From contig NZ_BCVC01000001.1 of assembly GCF_001591545.1 (NCBI RefSeq), positions 1,550,001 to 1,614,000 of the forward strand: a DNA stretch of 64,000 nt, in the 5' to 3' direction. This DNA is from Lederbergia lenta NBRC 16444. Its GTDB lineage: Bacteria > Bacillota > Bacilli > Bacillales > Bacillaceae_C. A model generated the notes under the pieces. That model was not told the origin of the DNA, made no database searches, and saw only the letters and a list, made by a program, of their open reading frames with translations. The translations under genes and the position numbers were made by a program. This document shows positions 35,372 through 43,653 of the stretch, one piece after another; position 1 is the stretch's first letter, and every line of letters begins with the position of its first letter.

Positions 35372-35797
35372 TCATTTTTTATTCTTGAATCGTTCTATCC
35401 AAACATAGTGATCATTTTGGGGAATATCAACAATTATTCTATTATCTTTTTTCTCTTCTGCTTTATTACTAATTCCTGCAGTGAAAGTATCGGTTTCCGC
35501 TGAATATGCCTCATTTTCACTATTTGGTGCGCCGATGTCTATTGAATCTTTTACATACCAATATAAGTCATTATTCACTATATTCGCTACAAACCACTTT
35601 GTTTTATTTTCTACTTCAGCTTCGAAAACGTAAAAACCCTGTTTTTCATTATAAGATGCAGTATTCAAAACTTTAGTGATTTTAAAAGTATTTTCTTTAG
35701 AGTCAAATTTTTCTAAAGCCTCTTCAGGTGTTTCTGCAATAATAAGGCCACAAGCAACAAGAAATAAACTTAATAAGATTATCAGTGGTTTTTTCAT
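35372..35797 (-). CDS. Putative lipoprotein, unknown function
   Basis: 141 residues. Signal peptide with lipobox LVAC (KKPLIILLSLFLVAC, Cys16), then a small exported domain of alternating strands (FKITKVLNTASYNEKQGFYV, WFVANIVNNDLYWYVKD). It resembles the many Bacillus YfjS-like small lipoproteins with an NTF2- or PepSY-like size, but no family can be named. AAAGGAG stands 8 bases before the ATG. It forms a single-gene unit bounded by junction repeats. Confidence 0.7.
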   Translation of the reverse strand: MKKPLIILLSLFLVACGLIIAETPEEALEKFDSKENTFKITKVLNTASYNEKQGFYVFEAEVENKTKWFVANIVNNDLYWYVKDSIDIGAPNSENEAYSAETDTFTAGISNKAEEKKDNRIIVDIPQNDHYVWIERFKNKK

Positions 35798-35845
35798 ATA
35801 ACTTCTCCTTTCAAAGTCATTCCATCGTAATAAGTTAAATTTTTT

Positions 35846-35868
35846 ACAAGGCTCTTTAGTTAATGACG
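35846..35868 (-). repeat. Copy of the junction repeat
   Basis: Plus strand ACAAGGCTCTTTAGTTAATG, between the frameshifted gene at 36407 and the lipoprotein at 35372. The remaining 35869-36393 contains no gene; a small hairpin, GGACCTTC...GAAGATCC, lies near 35961. Confidence 0.45.
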
Positions 35869-36393
35869 ATCAAACCATTAAAATCGTTCCTACTTTTATT
35901 ATCTTAATATTAATTTTTTAAAGTTTGGTTTACATACAGCAGTTATAGGCACTGAAAAAGGACCTTCGGCTGGGAAGATCCATTTAGCTGCTTGTTTAAT
36001 TAAAACGTCCTATAATAGAATAAAAACTTCGTCCATTTTCTTGATGGGTTTGTATAAAATATAAAGGCAAAAAACCAGCTACACTTACCGCTACTTTGCA
36101 TGACGGTTAGAAGGCTTATAGTATTGTACTTTGCCTATTCCACGGGGATCCAAATGTCTATTTCTTAAAGTAACGCGGGCCAGTTTATTGAAAAAAGTTC
36201 AGATAGGCTTTATGATTAAGGTTTGAAACATCCTTTATATAAAATTAGGTGCATGGTAATCAATTTGTTAATGGTTTAGATACATATAAATCAAAAAAAT
36301 CCAAACTTGCGGTACCTTACGAAAAAAAAAGTTAAGCCATTTAAATACAAAGAGGCTGGGGCATAAACTAAAGCGCCCTTGCACAAAGCTTCT

Positions 36394-36416
36394 GTAACTG
36401 CACCCTTTAGTCAAGG
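36394..36416 (-). repeat. Copy of the junction repeat overlapping a gene end
   Basis: Plus strand GTAACTGCACCCTTTAGTCA. The TAA stop of the adjacent gene (36407-36409) is formed by the repeat itself, as at 28058-28080. Confidence 0.5.
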
Positions 36417-36801
36417 GGTGGACTGTATTGCGGTAATTCCTCAAACTCTATATTCACAACTTGTGGTTCCCTTCCTTGCATTGTAAGGATGACGAAAGCT
36501 TCATAATCATTTTTCCATTCCACAGATATGTCAGCTGGTATTTTTGTTTTCATAATACTTTTATTATCGTAATTAATTCTAATGGTAGGATCGGGAAAAT
36601 TATCTTTTCTTATAATCTCTATAGCGTTTATATTATTAGGTGAATAGCTGACTTTTAACCGGGTTTCTTCAGAATATGAAAAATATAACCAAGCTGGTAC
36701 GAAAAAAATAAAATCCCTAAAACAATCCAAATAAAACAGCCAATTTTAGTTAAGAACTTAGCTTTTTCTACGTCTACATTGCCATTGTCATTCCAATCCA
36801 T
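36407..36801 (-). pseudogene. Membrane-anchored small protein, frameshifted in a T run
   Basis: An ATG at 36801 with AAAGGAAA upstream opens MDWNDNGNVDVEKAKFLTKI then GCFIWIVLGILFF, which runs out of frame at a run of seven T (minus strand, near 36700). The other frame continues VPAWLYFSYSEETRLKVSY and about 80 more residues to the TAA at 36407. Adding one T restores a 131-codon protein with one anchor helix and an extracytoplasmic beta-rich domain (DUF5412-like in layout, uncertain). The event may be natural slippage, decay or a sequencing error. Confidence 0.6.
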
Positions 36802-37189
36802 TTTATTTTCCTTTCTATTTGTTGCACTCTTTATAACTTTTCTACAATAAGATAGATTTCAAAATTGCCTTCAATATATCACACTGAGCTTATATACATA
36901 CTCTCTCTTATGCTTTATCTTTTTTACAGTCTCATTCACGATGAAGCAATCTGCTCCAATTAGTGTACATATTTATTCGATCATCGTGTCCGTCCATAGA
37001 AGTAAGTGAATACTATTCAGCAAACTCATAATCAATAAACTGATTGTCAAGAAGTCAAATGCCGTCTGTATAATTATACTCATTGCCAATTCAATGGTTG
37101 AGAACTTTTTCATTACCTCTTAGTATTGTGCAATTACCTTAAATAGAAACCTGAATAAGTTTGACATACGAAAGGACACGTAAAATTTC
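36802..37189. other. Non-coding stretch
   Basis: About 390 bases, no gene or repeat that I can support. Confidence 0.3.
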
Positions 37190-37229
37190 CGCAAAAAGAA
37201 ACAAGTATATTACTTGTATTCCTTTTGCG
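37190..37229 (-). terminator. Long hairpin after the 91-residue membrane gene
   Basis: CGCAAAAGGAATACAAGTA pairs with TACTTGTTTCTTTTTGCG on the minus strand (one bulge). About 95 bases after the stop at 37325. A/T-rich stem; probable terminator. Confidence 0.6.
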
Positions 37230-37324
37230 ATTTCATTAATCCGCCCCATTCGCTACATAAACTAACATTACTTCTTTACTGATACCGTAAATGCTCTACA
37301 TAGATATAACAAAAGTTTAAAGAG

Positions 37325-37600
37325 CTAATAGAACAGAAAAAAATTAAATAATAATCCCAAAGAACTAATGGTAAAAACCCAACCCCCACGATATACAAAA
37401 CCCTCAGCGGGAAAACCAAAGTAATGATACCCATTATTATCGATTTGATAACCAATATTAGGTATAAAAGCAGAAACAACAGTTGAAATGAGACTAAAAA
37501 GATATAACATCTTTTTAGTGGAGGCCATTTTGTTTTTGGGGCTTAATAAGCTAACTAATAGGAATACAGTTAAGCCAAAGAGTAATAATAAATTCATCAT
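37325..37600 (-). CDS. Small polytopic membrane protein, unknown
   Basis: 91 residues with three hydrophobic segments (LLLLFGLTVFLLVSLL, MLYLFSLISTVVSAFI, WVFTISSLGLLFNFFLFY). No conserved motif recognised. GGAGAG lies 6-9 bases before a double ATG. A single-gene unit with a junction repeat upstream and a hairpin downstream. Confidence 0.6.
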   Translation of the reverse strand: MMNLLLLFGLTVFLLVSLLSPKNKMASTKKMLYLFSLISTVVSAFIPNIGYQIDNNGYHYFGFPAEGFVYRGGWVFTISSLGLLFNFFLFY

Positions 37601-37644
37601 TTCGATCTCTCCGTAGATTAAATTTTACTATAAGTAACCAAAAT

Positions 37645-37683
37645 ATTTTATTGAAGTATTCTGCTTCGTTAGTTCAATGAAAT
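37645..37683 (-). repeat. Junction repeat with well-preserved inverted arms
   Basis: Left arm ATTTTATTGAAGTAT (37645-37659) and right arm TTAGTTCAATGAAAT (37669-37683) pair at 12 of 15 positions around the core TCTGCTTCG. It lies between the broken NUDIX gene and the 91-residue membrane gene. Confidence 0.6.
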
Positions 37684-37840
37684 AGAGTTGTAACTAATGT
37701 ATTCATTATAATAATATATTCTTTTTGGTTACTCCAAAACCTTATTCAATTATTAGCTCTGCAATCCTCTCTCCTGCTGGTAGAGTAAATAAGACGCAGT
37801 AATAAATACTCCCTTTTTTACTCTTTCACCATCTCATGCT

Positions 37841-38056
37841 TCAGGGAACCTCTACAACTCTGTTAGCTAACTTCAAACCTAGTTTCTCTCTAACTTCTCT
37901 GAAGGTACTTACTACTAAACTTTCGCCTAGCTCAACGTTACCATCTAGTGGAATAAATCCTTTGAAATTATCGTGTTGTCTATCAAGAGGTAAAACCTTG
38001 TCTTTGGTTTTGGATAATGCATGCAGTCCATATTTTTCAATTTATGGCTTACTCAT
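37841..38056 (-). pseudogene. Degraded NUDIX hydrolase
   Basis: GGAGGTGAAGAATT-ATG starts MSKP, then TAA at codon 5. The same frame continues IEKYGLHALSKTKDKVL and GFIPLDGNVELGESLVVSTF, then REVREKLGLKL, to a TGA at 37841. The NUDIX box is recognisable (Gx5Ex7REVxExLG) but its EE pair is EK and the PGG is LDG. It ends about 60 residues early for the family. Inactive. Its ribosome site is still perfect. Confidence 0.65.
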
Positions 38057-38401
38057 AATTCTTCACCTCCATACTTTTATGTATTTTTACTATATTTAGT
38101 ATTTCTAATTGAAATAAACTGCCTTATTTGAAAAAATATCTTCCCTTAATGCTAAACGTAGCTGTTAGTTTAATAACTAGCAGTTATCTTCTACTTCTAA
38201 CTTTTAATAGCTTTTCTTGTATTTCTTTTAACTTCTATTTCCTTTCTATAATGTCTGAATGATACTCAGAATAGAAAGTAAAGTAGTAAATGATTGGTGT
38301 TTATATCTAGATACAGCATATGATAATGTTTAAATTCATAAAAATTCCACTGTTTTGACCAATTGAATACCATTAAAATTATATAGTTAAAATAACGCTT
38401 T
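38057..38401. other. Non-coding stretch
   Basis: About 345 AT-rich bases upstream of the broken NUDIX gene. Nothing recognised. Confidence 0.3.
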
Positions 38402-39439
38402 TTAAGACATAATAGATTTATATATCTCTCCTATCATTCCTTCCATCTGATGAACACCTAATTCTGCATTTGTCATGATAACTGCACCTTTTTCTAAGTA
38501 TGGAAATGCTACCACCATACATTGAAAGCCTACTCCCCAACCGAGTGATGTTATTTCTAATTCTCTTTCAGAGCTTTCAAGAAACACACCTAGTCCAGTC
38601 CAACTTTTACCTATTTGCGGTGTTATCATTTCTTTTGCTAAACTTTCTGATATGCCAATTTTACTTTCTCCTTTTAGAGCATTCAGTAACTCAAGAACTA
38701 ATCTAGCTAAATCTAAAGAAGTTGTCCATAATCCCGAAGCAGCTGGGTAAGGATATATCGGATACTTTCCGTCTACCAATTCACCGTTTTTGTTATGACC
38801 ACAAGAGAACTCTTTTTTATCCACCTCTAACATTGTTGTACTTAAATGGCTATTTTCCATTCTTAATGGCTTAAATATTAACTCATTCACCACTTGATAA
38901 AACGGTTTTTCAGTAATATCTTCGATTAATTGCTGAACAACACAAAAACCTGCATCTGAATAGTTAAATGCACTCCCCGGTTCACACTGTAGTTTAATAG
39001 AAACCTTACAGTAAGGAGTTTCCCCCTCTAATAATTCAAACATCGTAGGAATTCCTGTTTTTGAATTTAGCTCGGAAAAACTACCTTCCGGATCTATAAT
39101 TCCAGATTGATGACTAAGCAAGCTTCTTAATGTAACGCTTTCACTTTTAGTTAACTCATTTTCTGGTACTTTCCACGACACAAGTCTTTTATTTATATCC
39201 TCATCTAAATCAAGAAGTCCTTCATCTATTAGCTTCATAGCAATCATTCCTGTTAGGAACTTGCTAATGGAACACGCACTAAAAATAGAATTTTCATTTA
39301 CCTTTCTATCGCTTTCTACCTCTAGTGAACCGTAATTTACTGTTCCGCTAATTTGACCGTTCTCAATCAATGCAATACTTAAACCCGGCACATTATAATA
39401 GTTCATTCGCTCTTCAATGTTGATATTTTTTAAATTCAT
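38402..39439 (-). CDS. Serine hydrolase, beta-lactamase/esterase (class C) family
   Basis: 345 residues without a signal peptide, so probably cytosolic. SxxK is S57-I-S-K60 in SACSISKFLTG. The second motif is Y160-S-D162 (YxN in AmpC, here YSD). The third-motif region (HxG/KTG) is degenerate, near GWGVGFQC. Such proteins include esterases, D-aminopeptidases and penicillin-binding-protein relatives (PbpX/EstB type), and true beta-lactamase activity is not implied. AAGGGGAT precedes the ATG. A single-gene unit. Confidence 0.82.
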   Translation of the reverse strand: MNLKNINIEERMNYYNVPGLSIALIENGQISGTVNYGSLEVESDRKVNENSIFSACSISKFLTGMIAMKLIDEGLLDLDEDINKRLVSWKVPENELTKSESVTLRSLLSHQSGIIDPEGSFSELNSKTGIPTMFELLEGETPYCKVSIKLQCEPGSAFNYSDAGFCVVQQLIEDITEKPFYQVVNELIFKPLRMENSHLSTTMLEVDKKEFSCGHNKNGELVDGKYPIYPYPAASGLWTTSLDLARLVLELLNALKGESKIGISESLAKEMITPQIGKSWTGLGVFLESSERELEITSLGWGVGFQCMVVAFPYLEKGAVIMTNAELGVHQMEGMIGEIYKSIMS

Positions 39440-39510
39440 ATTTATCCCCTTAAAATAGTGATATCAAGTAAAGTTTTAACCTTGCAAAATCGATGTTTTA
39501 TAATTTAAAT

Positions 39511-40374
39511 TTATAGTATGAAATTTTTTATTATTGATACATTTTCTTCAAGAAATAAAGCATTTTTCTCCATTCCACGCCGTTTGCACCAACCTATACT
39601 ATTGAAGGCATCTGTAAATTGATAAAAAGGTAACACCTCTTCTAAATCAATTAATGTTCTGATACTGTTATATCCTTCACGATACGACTCATACAAAGTA
39701 GTATCCAAACATAAAAAATCACGATACAGTTTCGTAAAATCCATTTCTGTTGAACCAAACCGAACACTTTCAAAATCTATAATTCCAGAAACTTTATTAT
39801 TATCAACAATTATATTCGCAGGACGAAAATCCATATGTACAAAACTTGGGCCATCAGGAGGGGGTAATTGGTGTTTCATTTCCTCAAATTTTTCAATTGC
39901 TCGTTTATATAATTGTGGAGGCAAAACGTCCTCCACATCCTTAGCAAAACTATAAAATTGGTTTTCAATAAAATGAGACCAGTTCGTGTATTCATTTCGT
40001 ATGCCGTTTAACACTTTTTCGGCAGGCGGATGAATTGTATGCATCTTCGCTTGAAGAACCCCAACTTGAAAAGCTACGGTTGGTGAACCCTTAGATGTTA
40101 ACGGTTTCCCTTTTAATTCAGATAATAAAAAAGCACCAGGACAGTCCTCATCACCAGTCCAATACTCCAACATATCGGGAATAGAAACTCTTCCTTTTAA
40201 TATTTCATAGGCTTCTAACTCTCGCTGGTACTTTAATTTTGTATAAGGGATTTTCAGAAAAACATTCTCACCACTAGACAAAGTACATTTATATACTGTT
40301 GAACTATGTGAATCTTCAACCTCGTTTATTGATTGTACCTGCAATCCAAATTGTTGAATGATACGATTTAACAT
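39511..40374 (-). CDS. APH-like phosphotransferase
   Basis: 287 residues, kinase fold of the aminoglycoside phosphotransferase family. Catalytic loop HMDFRPANIIVD (HxDxxxxN, near residue 180), metal motif IIDFESVRFG, and N-lobe lysine in VFLKIPY. Closest in style to APH/fructosamine-like kinases with the DFRPANI variant. Substrate unknown; could be an antibiotic or metabolite. AGGAGGGG before the ATG. A junction repeat and terminator lie just upstream. Confidence 0.83.
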   Translation of the reverse strand: MLNRIIQQFGLQVQSINEVEDSHSSTVYKCTLSSGENVFLKIPYTKLKYQRELEAYEILKGRVSIPDMLEYWTGDEDCPGAFLLSELKGKPLTSKGSPTVAFQVGVLQAKMHTIHPPAEKVLNGIRNEYTNWSHFIENQFYSFAKDVEDVLPPQLYKRAIEKFEEMKHQLPPPDGPSFVHMDFRPANIIVDNNKVSGIIDFESVRFGSTEMDFTKLYRDFLCLDTTLYESYREGYNSIRTLIDLEEVLPFYQFTDAFNSIGWCKRRGMEKNALFLEENVSIIKNFIL

Positions 40375-40453
40375 TAACTTCCCCTCCTTTTATTCTAATC
40401 CCCGTTAATTAGTGGACTATCTTAACAATTACATTCACAGCTTTTCTTCAACA

Positions 40454-40620
40454 AATCTGTCCCTGTAGTTAATGAACGATAAAAAAGGCTACCGTAGCAA
40501 CCTTTGTTATTAAAATCTTGTACCCTTACTTTAAGTACACTGTTTCACAATATTTACTACAAACTAAAATTAACATCTTAATTTTCTGCTCTGTTACGAT
40601 ACATATACAGTGTAATTGCA
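40454..40620 (-). repeat. Junction unit copy A: repeat, terminator hairpin and gene tail
   Basis: About 167 bases closely similar to 43486-43653. From low to high coordinate: the junction repeat (AAATCTGTCCCTGTAGTTAA), a hairpin AAAAGGCTACCG-TAGCAACCTTT, and the last codons of a lost gene, read on the minus strand as AITLYMYRNRAEN-stop. Upstream of those codons the two copies diverge. 40621-40805 has no supported gene. Confidence 0.7.
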
Positions 40621-40805
40621 ATATATATTTTCTTTACCTTCTAATACAGATGGTATTATTACCATGATTTCTTTAGAATATATTCCAGCTTTTTTGCTAG
40701 ATGGAGTTAATGTAGTCTTCATATATTTATTGCTCAATTAAATGGTGATGACTAAAACCTGGTGTTTTTTTCAACAGCATGAGAAATGTGGAATGTACTC
40801 CATGT

Positions 40806-41369
40806 TTAATTCAATCGATATATTAGTTGAACAACGCCAGTAGAGTATTTTTTTGTGTCAACCATTTGTAGATTTATCCTCTTGTTTATGTCCATAAATA
40901 AACGTTTTCCTTCTCCCAAAATAACAGGGTGAACAGATAATCTAAATTCATCAACAAGTCCTAGTTCGATAAAAGTTGTAATAAGACTTCCTCCACCATA
41001 AAGCCAAATGTCTTTGCCATTTTGATTTTTTAATTTATTTACTTCTTCAATAATATTGTCATTAATGAAAGTTACTTTATTCTCAGTTCGTTTTTGTGTT
41101 CTTGAAAACACATATTTTTCTTTACTATGAACTGTTTCCCACATTTCTTTTTCAGCCTCGTTAGCGTCGTTTTGTGGAGTAAAATCCCCCCATAAATCGT
41201 AACTTTTTCTTCCATATAAAATAGTATCAATATCATTTAAAAATTGGTTAAAATTCATCTCAGCATCCATTATGCACCAATCGACTTCTCCGTTTTCCCC
41301 TTCGATAAAGCCATCTAAAGTAACCGCTAAATCTAAGATTATCCGTCTTGGTCTTACGTTATCAGACAT
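40806..41369 (-). CDS. Dihydrofolate-reductase-fold (RibD C-terminal-like) protein
   Basis: 187 residues. The fold is evident from the N-terminal RRIILDLAVTLDGFIEG, the DTILYGRKSYDLWG segment, and the cofactor loop DIWLYGGGSLITTFIELGLVDEF. This is the RibD_C/YwjB-type family of putative NADPH reductases, common as a free-standing gene in Bacillus; substrate unknown. The start at 41369 (GAGGGGGAAG upstream) is preferred over 41405. Junction repeats on both sides. Confidence 0.83.
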   Translation of the reverse strand: MSDNVRPRRIILDLAVTLDGFIEGENGEVDWCIMDAEMNFNQFLNDIDTILYGRKSYDLWGDFTPQNDANEAEKEMWETVHSKEKYVFSRTQKRTENKVTFINDNIIEEVNKLKNQNGKDIWLYGGGSLITTFIELGLVDEFRLSVHPVILGEGKRLFMDINKRINLQMVDTKKYSTGVVQLIYRLN

Positions 41370-41439
41370 AAATTCTTCCCCCTCTTGAAGACATTGTTCT
41401 GCCAAAATTTATTAAAAAAGTTACTATTGTTTATTAAAC

Positions 41440-41462
41440 AAACCTGCACCTTTAGTAAAAAA
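41440..41462 (-). repeat. Copy of the junction repeat
   Basis: Plus strand AACCTGCACCTTTAGTAAAA (41440-41459 approx.), followed by an imperfect hairpin GCGTCT...AAACGC. Between the 41555 frame and the RibD-like gene. Confidence 0.5.
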
Positions 41463-41554
41463 GCGTCTCAAATTACTTCAAAAACGCACCCGATATTTGA
41501 AATATCTATTCACGTATATGATTGAGAGATAACTGATAAAGAAAGATATATTTA

Positions 41555-41737
41555 TTACTTTTTCAGGTCTTTATAGAGCATAAAGGTAATTTTAATAAAC
41601 ACCTTTGTTTTACCAGTGATTGGTATTCCAAATGGAAGCAAACACCAAAATTGTTCCATTTCTTCCTTATCAAACAAATTAACTAGATACCAGTATCTTA
41701 GATCTTTTTTTACTGTGCATAGCAAACTCAGGGTCAT
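41555..41737 (-). CDS. Doubtful small protein or gene fragment (60 residues)
   Basis: The frame reads MTLSLLCTVKKDLRYWYLV ... FWCLLPFGIPITGKTKVFIK to a basic KDLKK end. It occupies a position between two junction repeats, as a unit gene would, but there is no ribosome site before the ATG. It may be the tail of a longer decayed membrane protein. No family recognised. Confidence 0.3.
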   Translation of the reverse strand: MTLSLLCTVKKDLRYWYLVNLFDKEEMEQFWCLLPFGIPITGKTKVFIKITFMLYKDLKK

Positions 41738-41790
41738 TTAAACTTTTTAATTTCAAATTGAAATTCGCAGTAATATAAATTCAGAGTTGA

Positions 41791-41813
41791 AAAAAGAGCT
41801 TCTAAGCAGCTCA
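41791..41813 (-). terminator. Terminator hairpin of a junction unit
   Basis: Minus strand GAGCTGCTTAGAAGCTCTTTTTT. The same hairpin sequence recurs at 43095-43116 (AAAAAAGAGCTTCTAAGCAGC on the plus strand), marking it as part of the repeated junction. It terminates the lipoprotein gene at 41942. Confidence 0.7.
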
Positions 41814-41941
41814 ACAATCTTCAAGTATAACAAATAAATATCTTAAAACTAAGCCTTGAAAAACAATCGCAACTCCACCAAGAATTAGGTAGGTAGAATT
41901 TAGGTCTTTCGCTTCAACTTAATACAGAAACGCCCCGTTGA

Positions 41942-42313
41942 TCATTGAACTGTCACGTTATCAAAAGGCACTGATTCACCATTTACTAGTACATCTATTA
42001 CATCGTGTTCTGGATCTGTCGTTAAATAAAAAGTATTTTGCTTTACAACATCCTCTTGTAGATCGATTTCATTAAGCTTTATTGTTACAGTATCCCTTTG
42101 TGTTTCTAAATCAGTTTCTACATCTTCACTTGAATGAAAAATAATATAATAACCTTTTTCACCATCAGTGATGGATTGAAGTTTTAAATCGGAATCAACT
42201 TTGTCTTGCACATTATTAGGTACATTTTCAATTTTGCTAAAACTCAATGTTGATGAATTACAAGCCGATAAAATCGAAATTACCAAAAATACTAACACAA
42301 ATATTCTCTTCAA
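41942..42313 (-). CDS. Putative lipoprotein, unknown function
   Basis: About 123 residues. Signal peptide KRIFVLVFLVISILSAC with lipobox LSAC, then a small acidic beta-rich domain (IENVPNNVQDKVDSDLKLQS, YYIIFHSSEDV, DVIDVLVNGESVPFD). A TTG at 42313 is taken as the start because AAGGAG lies 8 bases before it; the GTG at 42322 is inside that site. Similar peptidyl-prolyl- or PepSY-sized lipoproteins are common in Bacillus; no assignment. Bounded by junction elements on both sides. Confidence 0.68.
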   Translation of the reverse strand: MKRIFVLVFLVISILSACNSSTLSFSKIENVPNNVQDKVDSDLKLQSITDGEKGYYIIFHSSEDVETDLETQRDTVTIKLNEIDLQEDVVKQNTFYLTTDPEHDVIDVLVNGESVPFDNVTVQ

Positions 42314-42365
42314 ACTTTTCACTCCTTCTGCCTTATATTACAAAAAAACTTTGCTACGTATTCAA

Positions 42366-42492
42366 GTAAACTGTCCTTTTATTGAATAAGAAAAGAGAGC
42401 TGAATATCAGCTCTACATTTTTACTAAAGCGCTCATTCGTTGAGGAGAAAAAAGAGATGGTTATTAAGCAATTGCGCCCATTTATTGAATAG
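42366..42492 (-). repeat. Three junction repeats in tandem
   Basis: Plus strand copies begin at 42366 (GTAAACTGTCCTTTTATTGA, with terminator hairpin AGAGAGCTG-AATAT-CAGCTCT), 42427 (AAGCGCTCATTCGTTGAGGA followed by GAAAAAAGAG) and 42469 (GCAATTGCGCCCATTTATTG). No gene separates them, so these look like emptied units. The first copy has inverted arms TATTCAAGTAAA/TTTTATTGAATA. Confidence 0.6.
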
Positions 42493-42562
42493 CGGGAGTA
42501 ACAGATACAATAAATAAATAATTACCCATATATATTAACATTAGCGTGCATAAACAAAAAAT

Positions 42563-42802
42563 TCAGTGTTTCCTGCTTATTATCCATCCAAAGGAATATC
42601 TAATAACCATAGTTAGTGGTACTAAGGTTAAAATAACTGTCATTTGAACTATTGAAAAACCATATAAATAACTAAAAATAAAAATACCAATCACTGAAAC
42701 CCAATAAAGTTGATATCTCCCTTTGCCAGCAAAAATTGTTGCTACCATTGCTACAATTAAGGAAAAAATTGCAATTACAGAAAAAATTAGAATCCTTTTC
42801 AC
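42563..42802 (-). CDS. Small membrane protein, unknown (79 residues)
   Basis: Two to three hydrophobic helices (ILIFSVIAIFSLIVAMVATIF, WVSVIGIFIFSYLYGF, MTVILTLVPLTMVI) and a basic end. The start is unclear: the GTG at 42802 lies right on the AAGGAAGGTG site. No family recognised. A junction repeat with the shared hairpin lies upstream, and the tandem repeats downstream. Confidence 0.5.
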   Translation of the reverse strand: MKRILIFSVIAIFSLIVAMVATIFAGKGRYQLYWVSVIGIFIFSYLYGFSIVQMTVILTLVPLTMVIRYSFGWIISRKH

Positions 42803-43066
42803 CTTCCTTAGGCCGTTATATTTTCATCACTTTATAACTGCTTTATCATTTTCAATAACTGCAGCTAATTTAAAACAAGAATTATCTTGCAATCGTCTAA
42901 TTTTCCCTATGAATTCATCTTATCTTAAATGTGGACGTAGTTGTTTGAAAGTGCTAAAAGTAGGCGTTGATTCCACAACAGATTTCATTATTTTTACACT
43001 TGATCGCATTATATTTATCCCCTTATTATTTTATAAATCCCCTTAATTAATTCGTTATTCTTGTAC

Positions 43067-43116
43067 AACTAACCCCCCTCCTTAATTAAAACAAGAAAAA
43101 AGAGCTTCTAAGCAGC
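43067..43116 (-). repeat. Degenerate junction repeat with shared terminator hairpin
   Basis: Plus strand AACTAACCCCCCTCCTTAAT, then AAAACAAG and the hairpin AAAAAAGAGCTTCTAAGCAGCC, the same stem as at 41791. Confidence 0.5.
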
Positions 43117-43168
43117 CTTCAGTTAAAGGGTAATTATTCACAATTCCTGTGTAGTATATATTCATTTG

Positions 43169-43417
43169 TTATTTTGAAATATCATAGAGTGGATATTCTT
43201 TTGGTTGCTTATTCTTTGCTAAAATAAGGTATATTCCAAGAATAAAAGTAATTAATAAAATGACACAAATTACCCAATACATCGAGGGATAGTTATATAT
43301 TACTGTTGTAACTCCATTTAATGTTATTTTTTCTTCAAGAGGATAATAATGGGCTTCTATTTTTAGATATGTTAATATTGCCGAAAAACTAAGAAATATT
43401 CCTACTGCACGTTTCAT
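43169..43417 (-). CDS. Small two-helix membrane protein, unknown
   Basis: About 82 residues: an N-terminal helix (AVGIFLSFSAILTYLKI), an extracytoplasmic loop (HYYPLEEKITLNGVTTVIYN) and a second helix (WVICVILLITFILGIYLIL) with a short tail. ATG at 43417 has AGAGGTG 6 bases upstream; an ATG and a GTG further up are alternatives. Family not recognised. Bounded by junction repeats on both sides. Confidence 0.55.
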   Translation of the reverse strand: MKRAVGIFLSFSAILTYLKIEAHYYPLEEKITLNGVTTVIYNYPSMYWVICVILLITFILGIYLILAKNKQPKEYPLYDISK

Positions 43418-43485
43418 CATTTCCACCTCTTTAAAACCACTATTATATATTCAGTTTAACATAAAAAGGTAATCTCTTTCCTACT

Positions 43486-43653
43486 AACCTGCCCCTTTAG
43501 TTAAAGTAAGATAATAAAAGGCTGTCGCAGCAACCTTTGTTATTGTACTTTGGCACCCTTACTTTAAGCACATTGTTTCACATTCTTTACTACAAACTAG
43601 AATTAACATCTTAATTTTCTGCTCTGTTACGATACATATACAGAGTAATTGCA
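43486..43653 (-). repeat. Junction unit copy B (best-preserved core): repeat, terminator hairpin and gene tail
   Basis: The plus strand starts AACCTGCCCCTTTAGTTAAA (43486-43505) and GTAAG, the best core in the window. A hairpin, AAAAGGCTGTCGCAGCAACCTTT, and a minus-strand gene tail NAITLYMYRNRAEN-stop follow. Copy A is at 40454-40620. A longer part of the lost gene is readable here (IFDGILFQKIFSLAIIL upstream to about 43710), so it was a membrane protein. Read in gene direction the order is gene tail, terminator, repeat. Confidence 0.72.

Noticed and set aside
37836-38099. 87-codon plus-strand frame
   Set aside because: It is the antisense shadow of the broken NUDIX gene on the minus strand, which shows a ribosome site and NUDIX motif.
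38402-39439. Calling the serine hydrolase a beta-lactamase resistance gene
   Set aside because: There is no signal peptide and the YxN motif is YSD with a degenerate third motif; an esterase or peptidase relative is as likely.
40640-40760. 43-codon minus-strand frame reading MKTTLTPSSKKAGIYSKEIM
   Set aside because: No ribosome site, and it runs out of frame into junction copy A; considered chance or debris.
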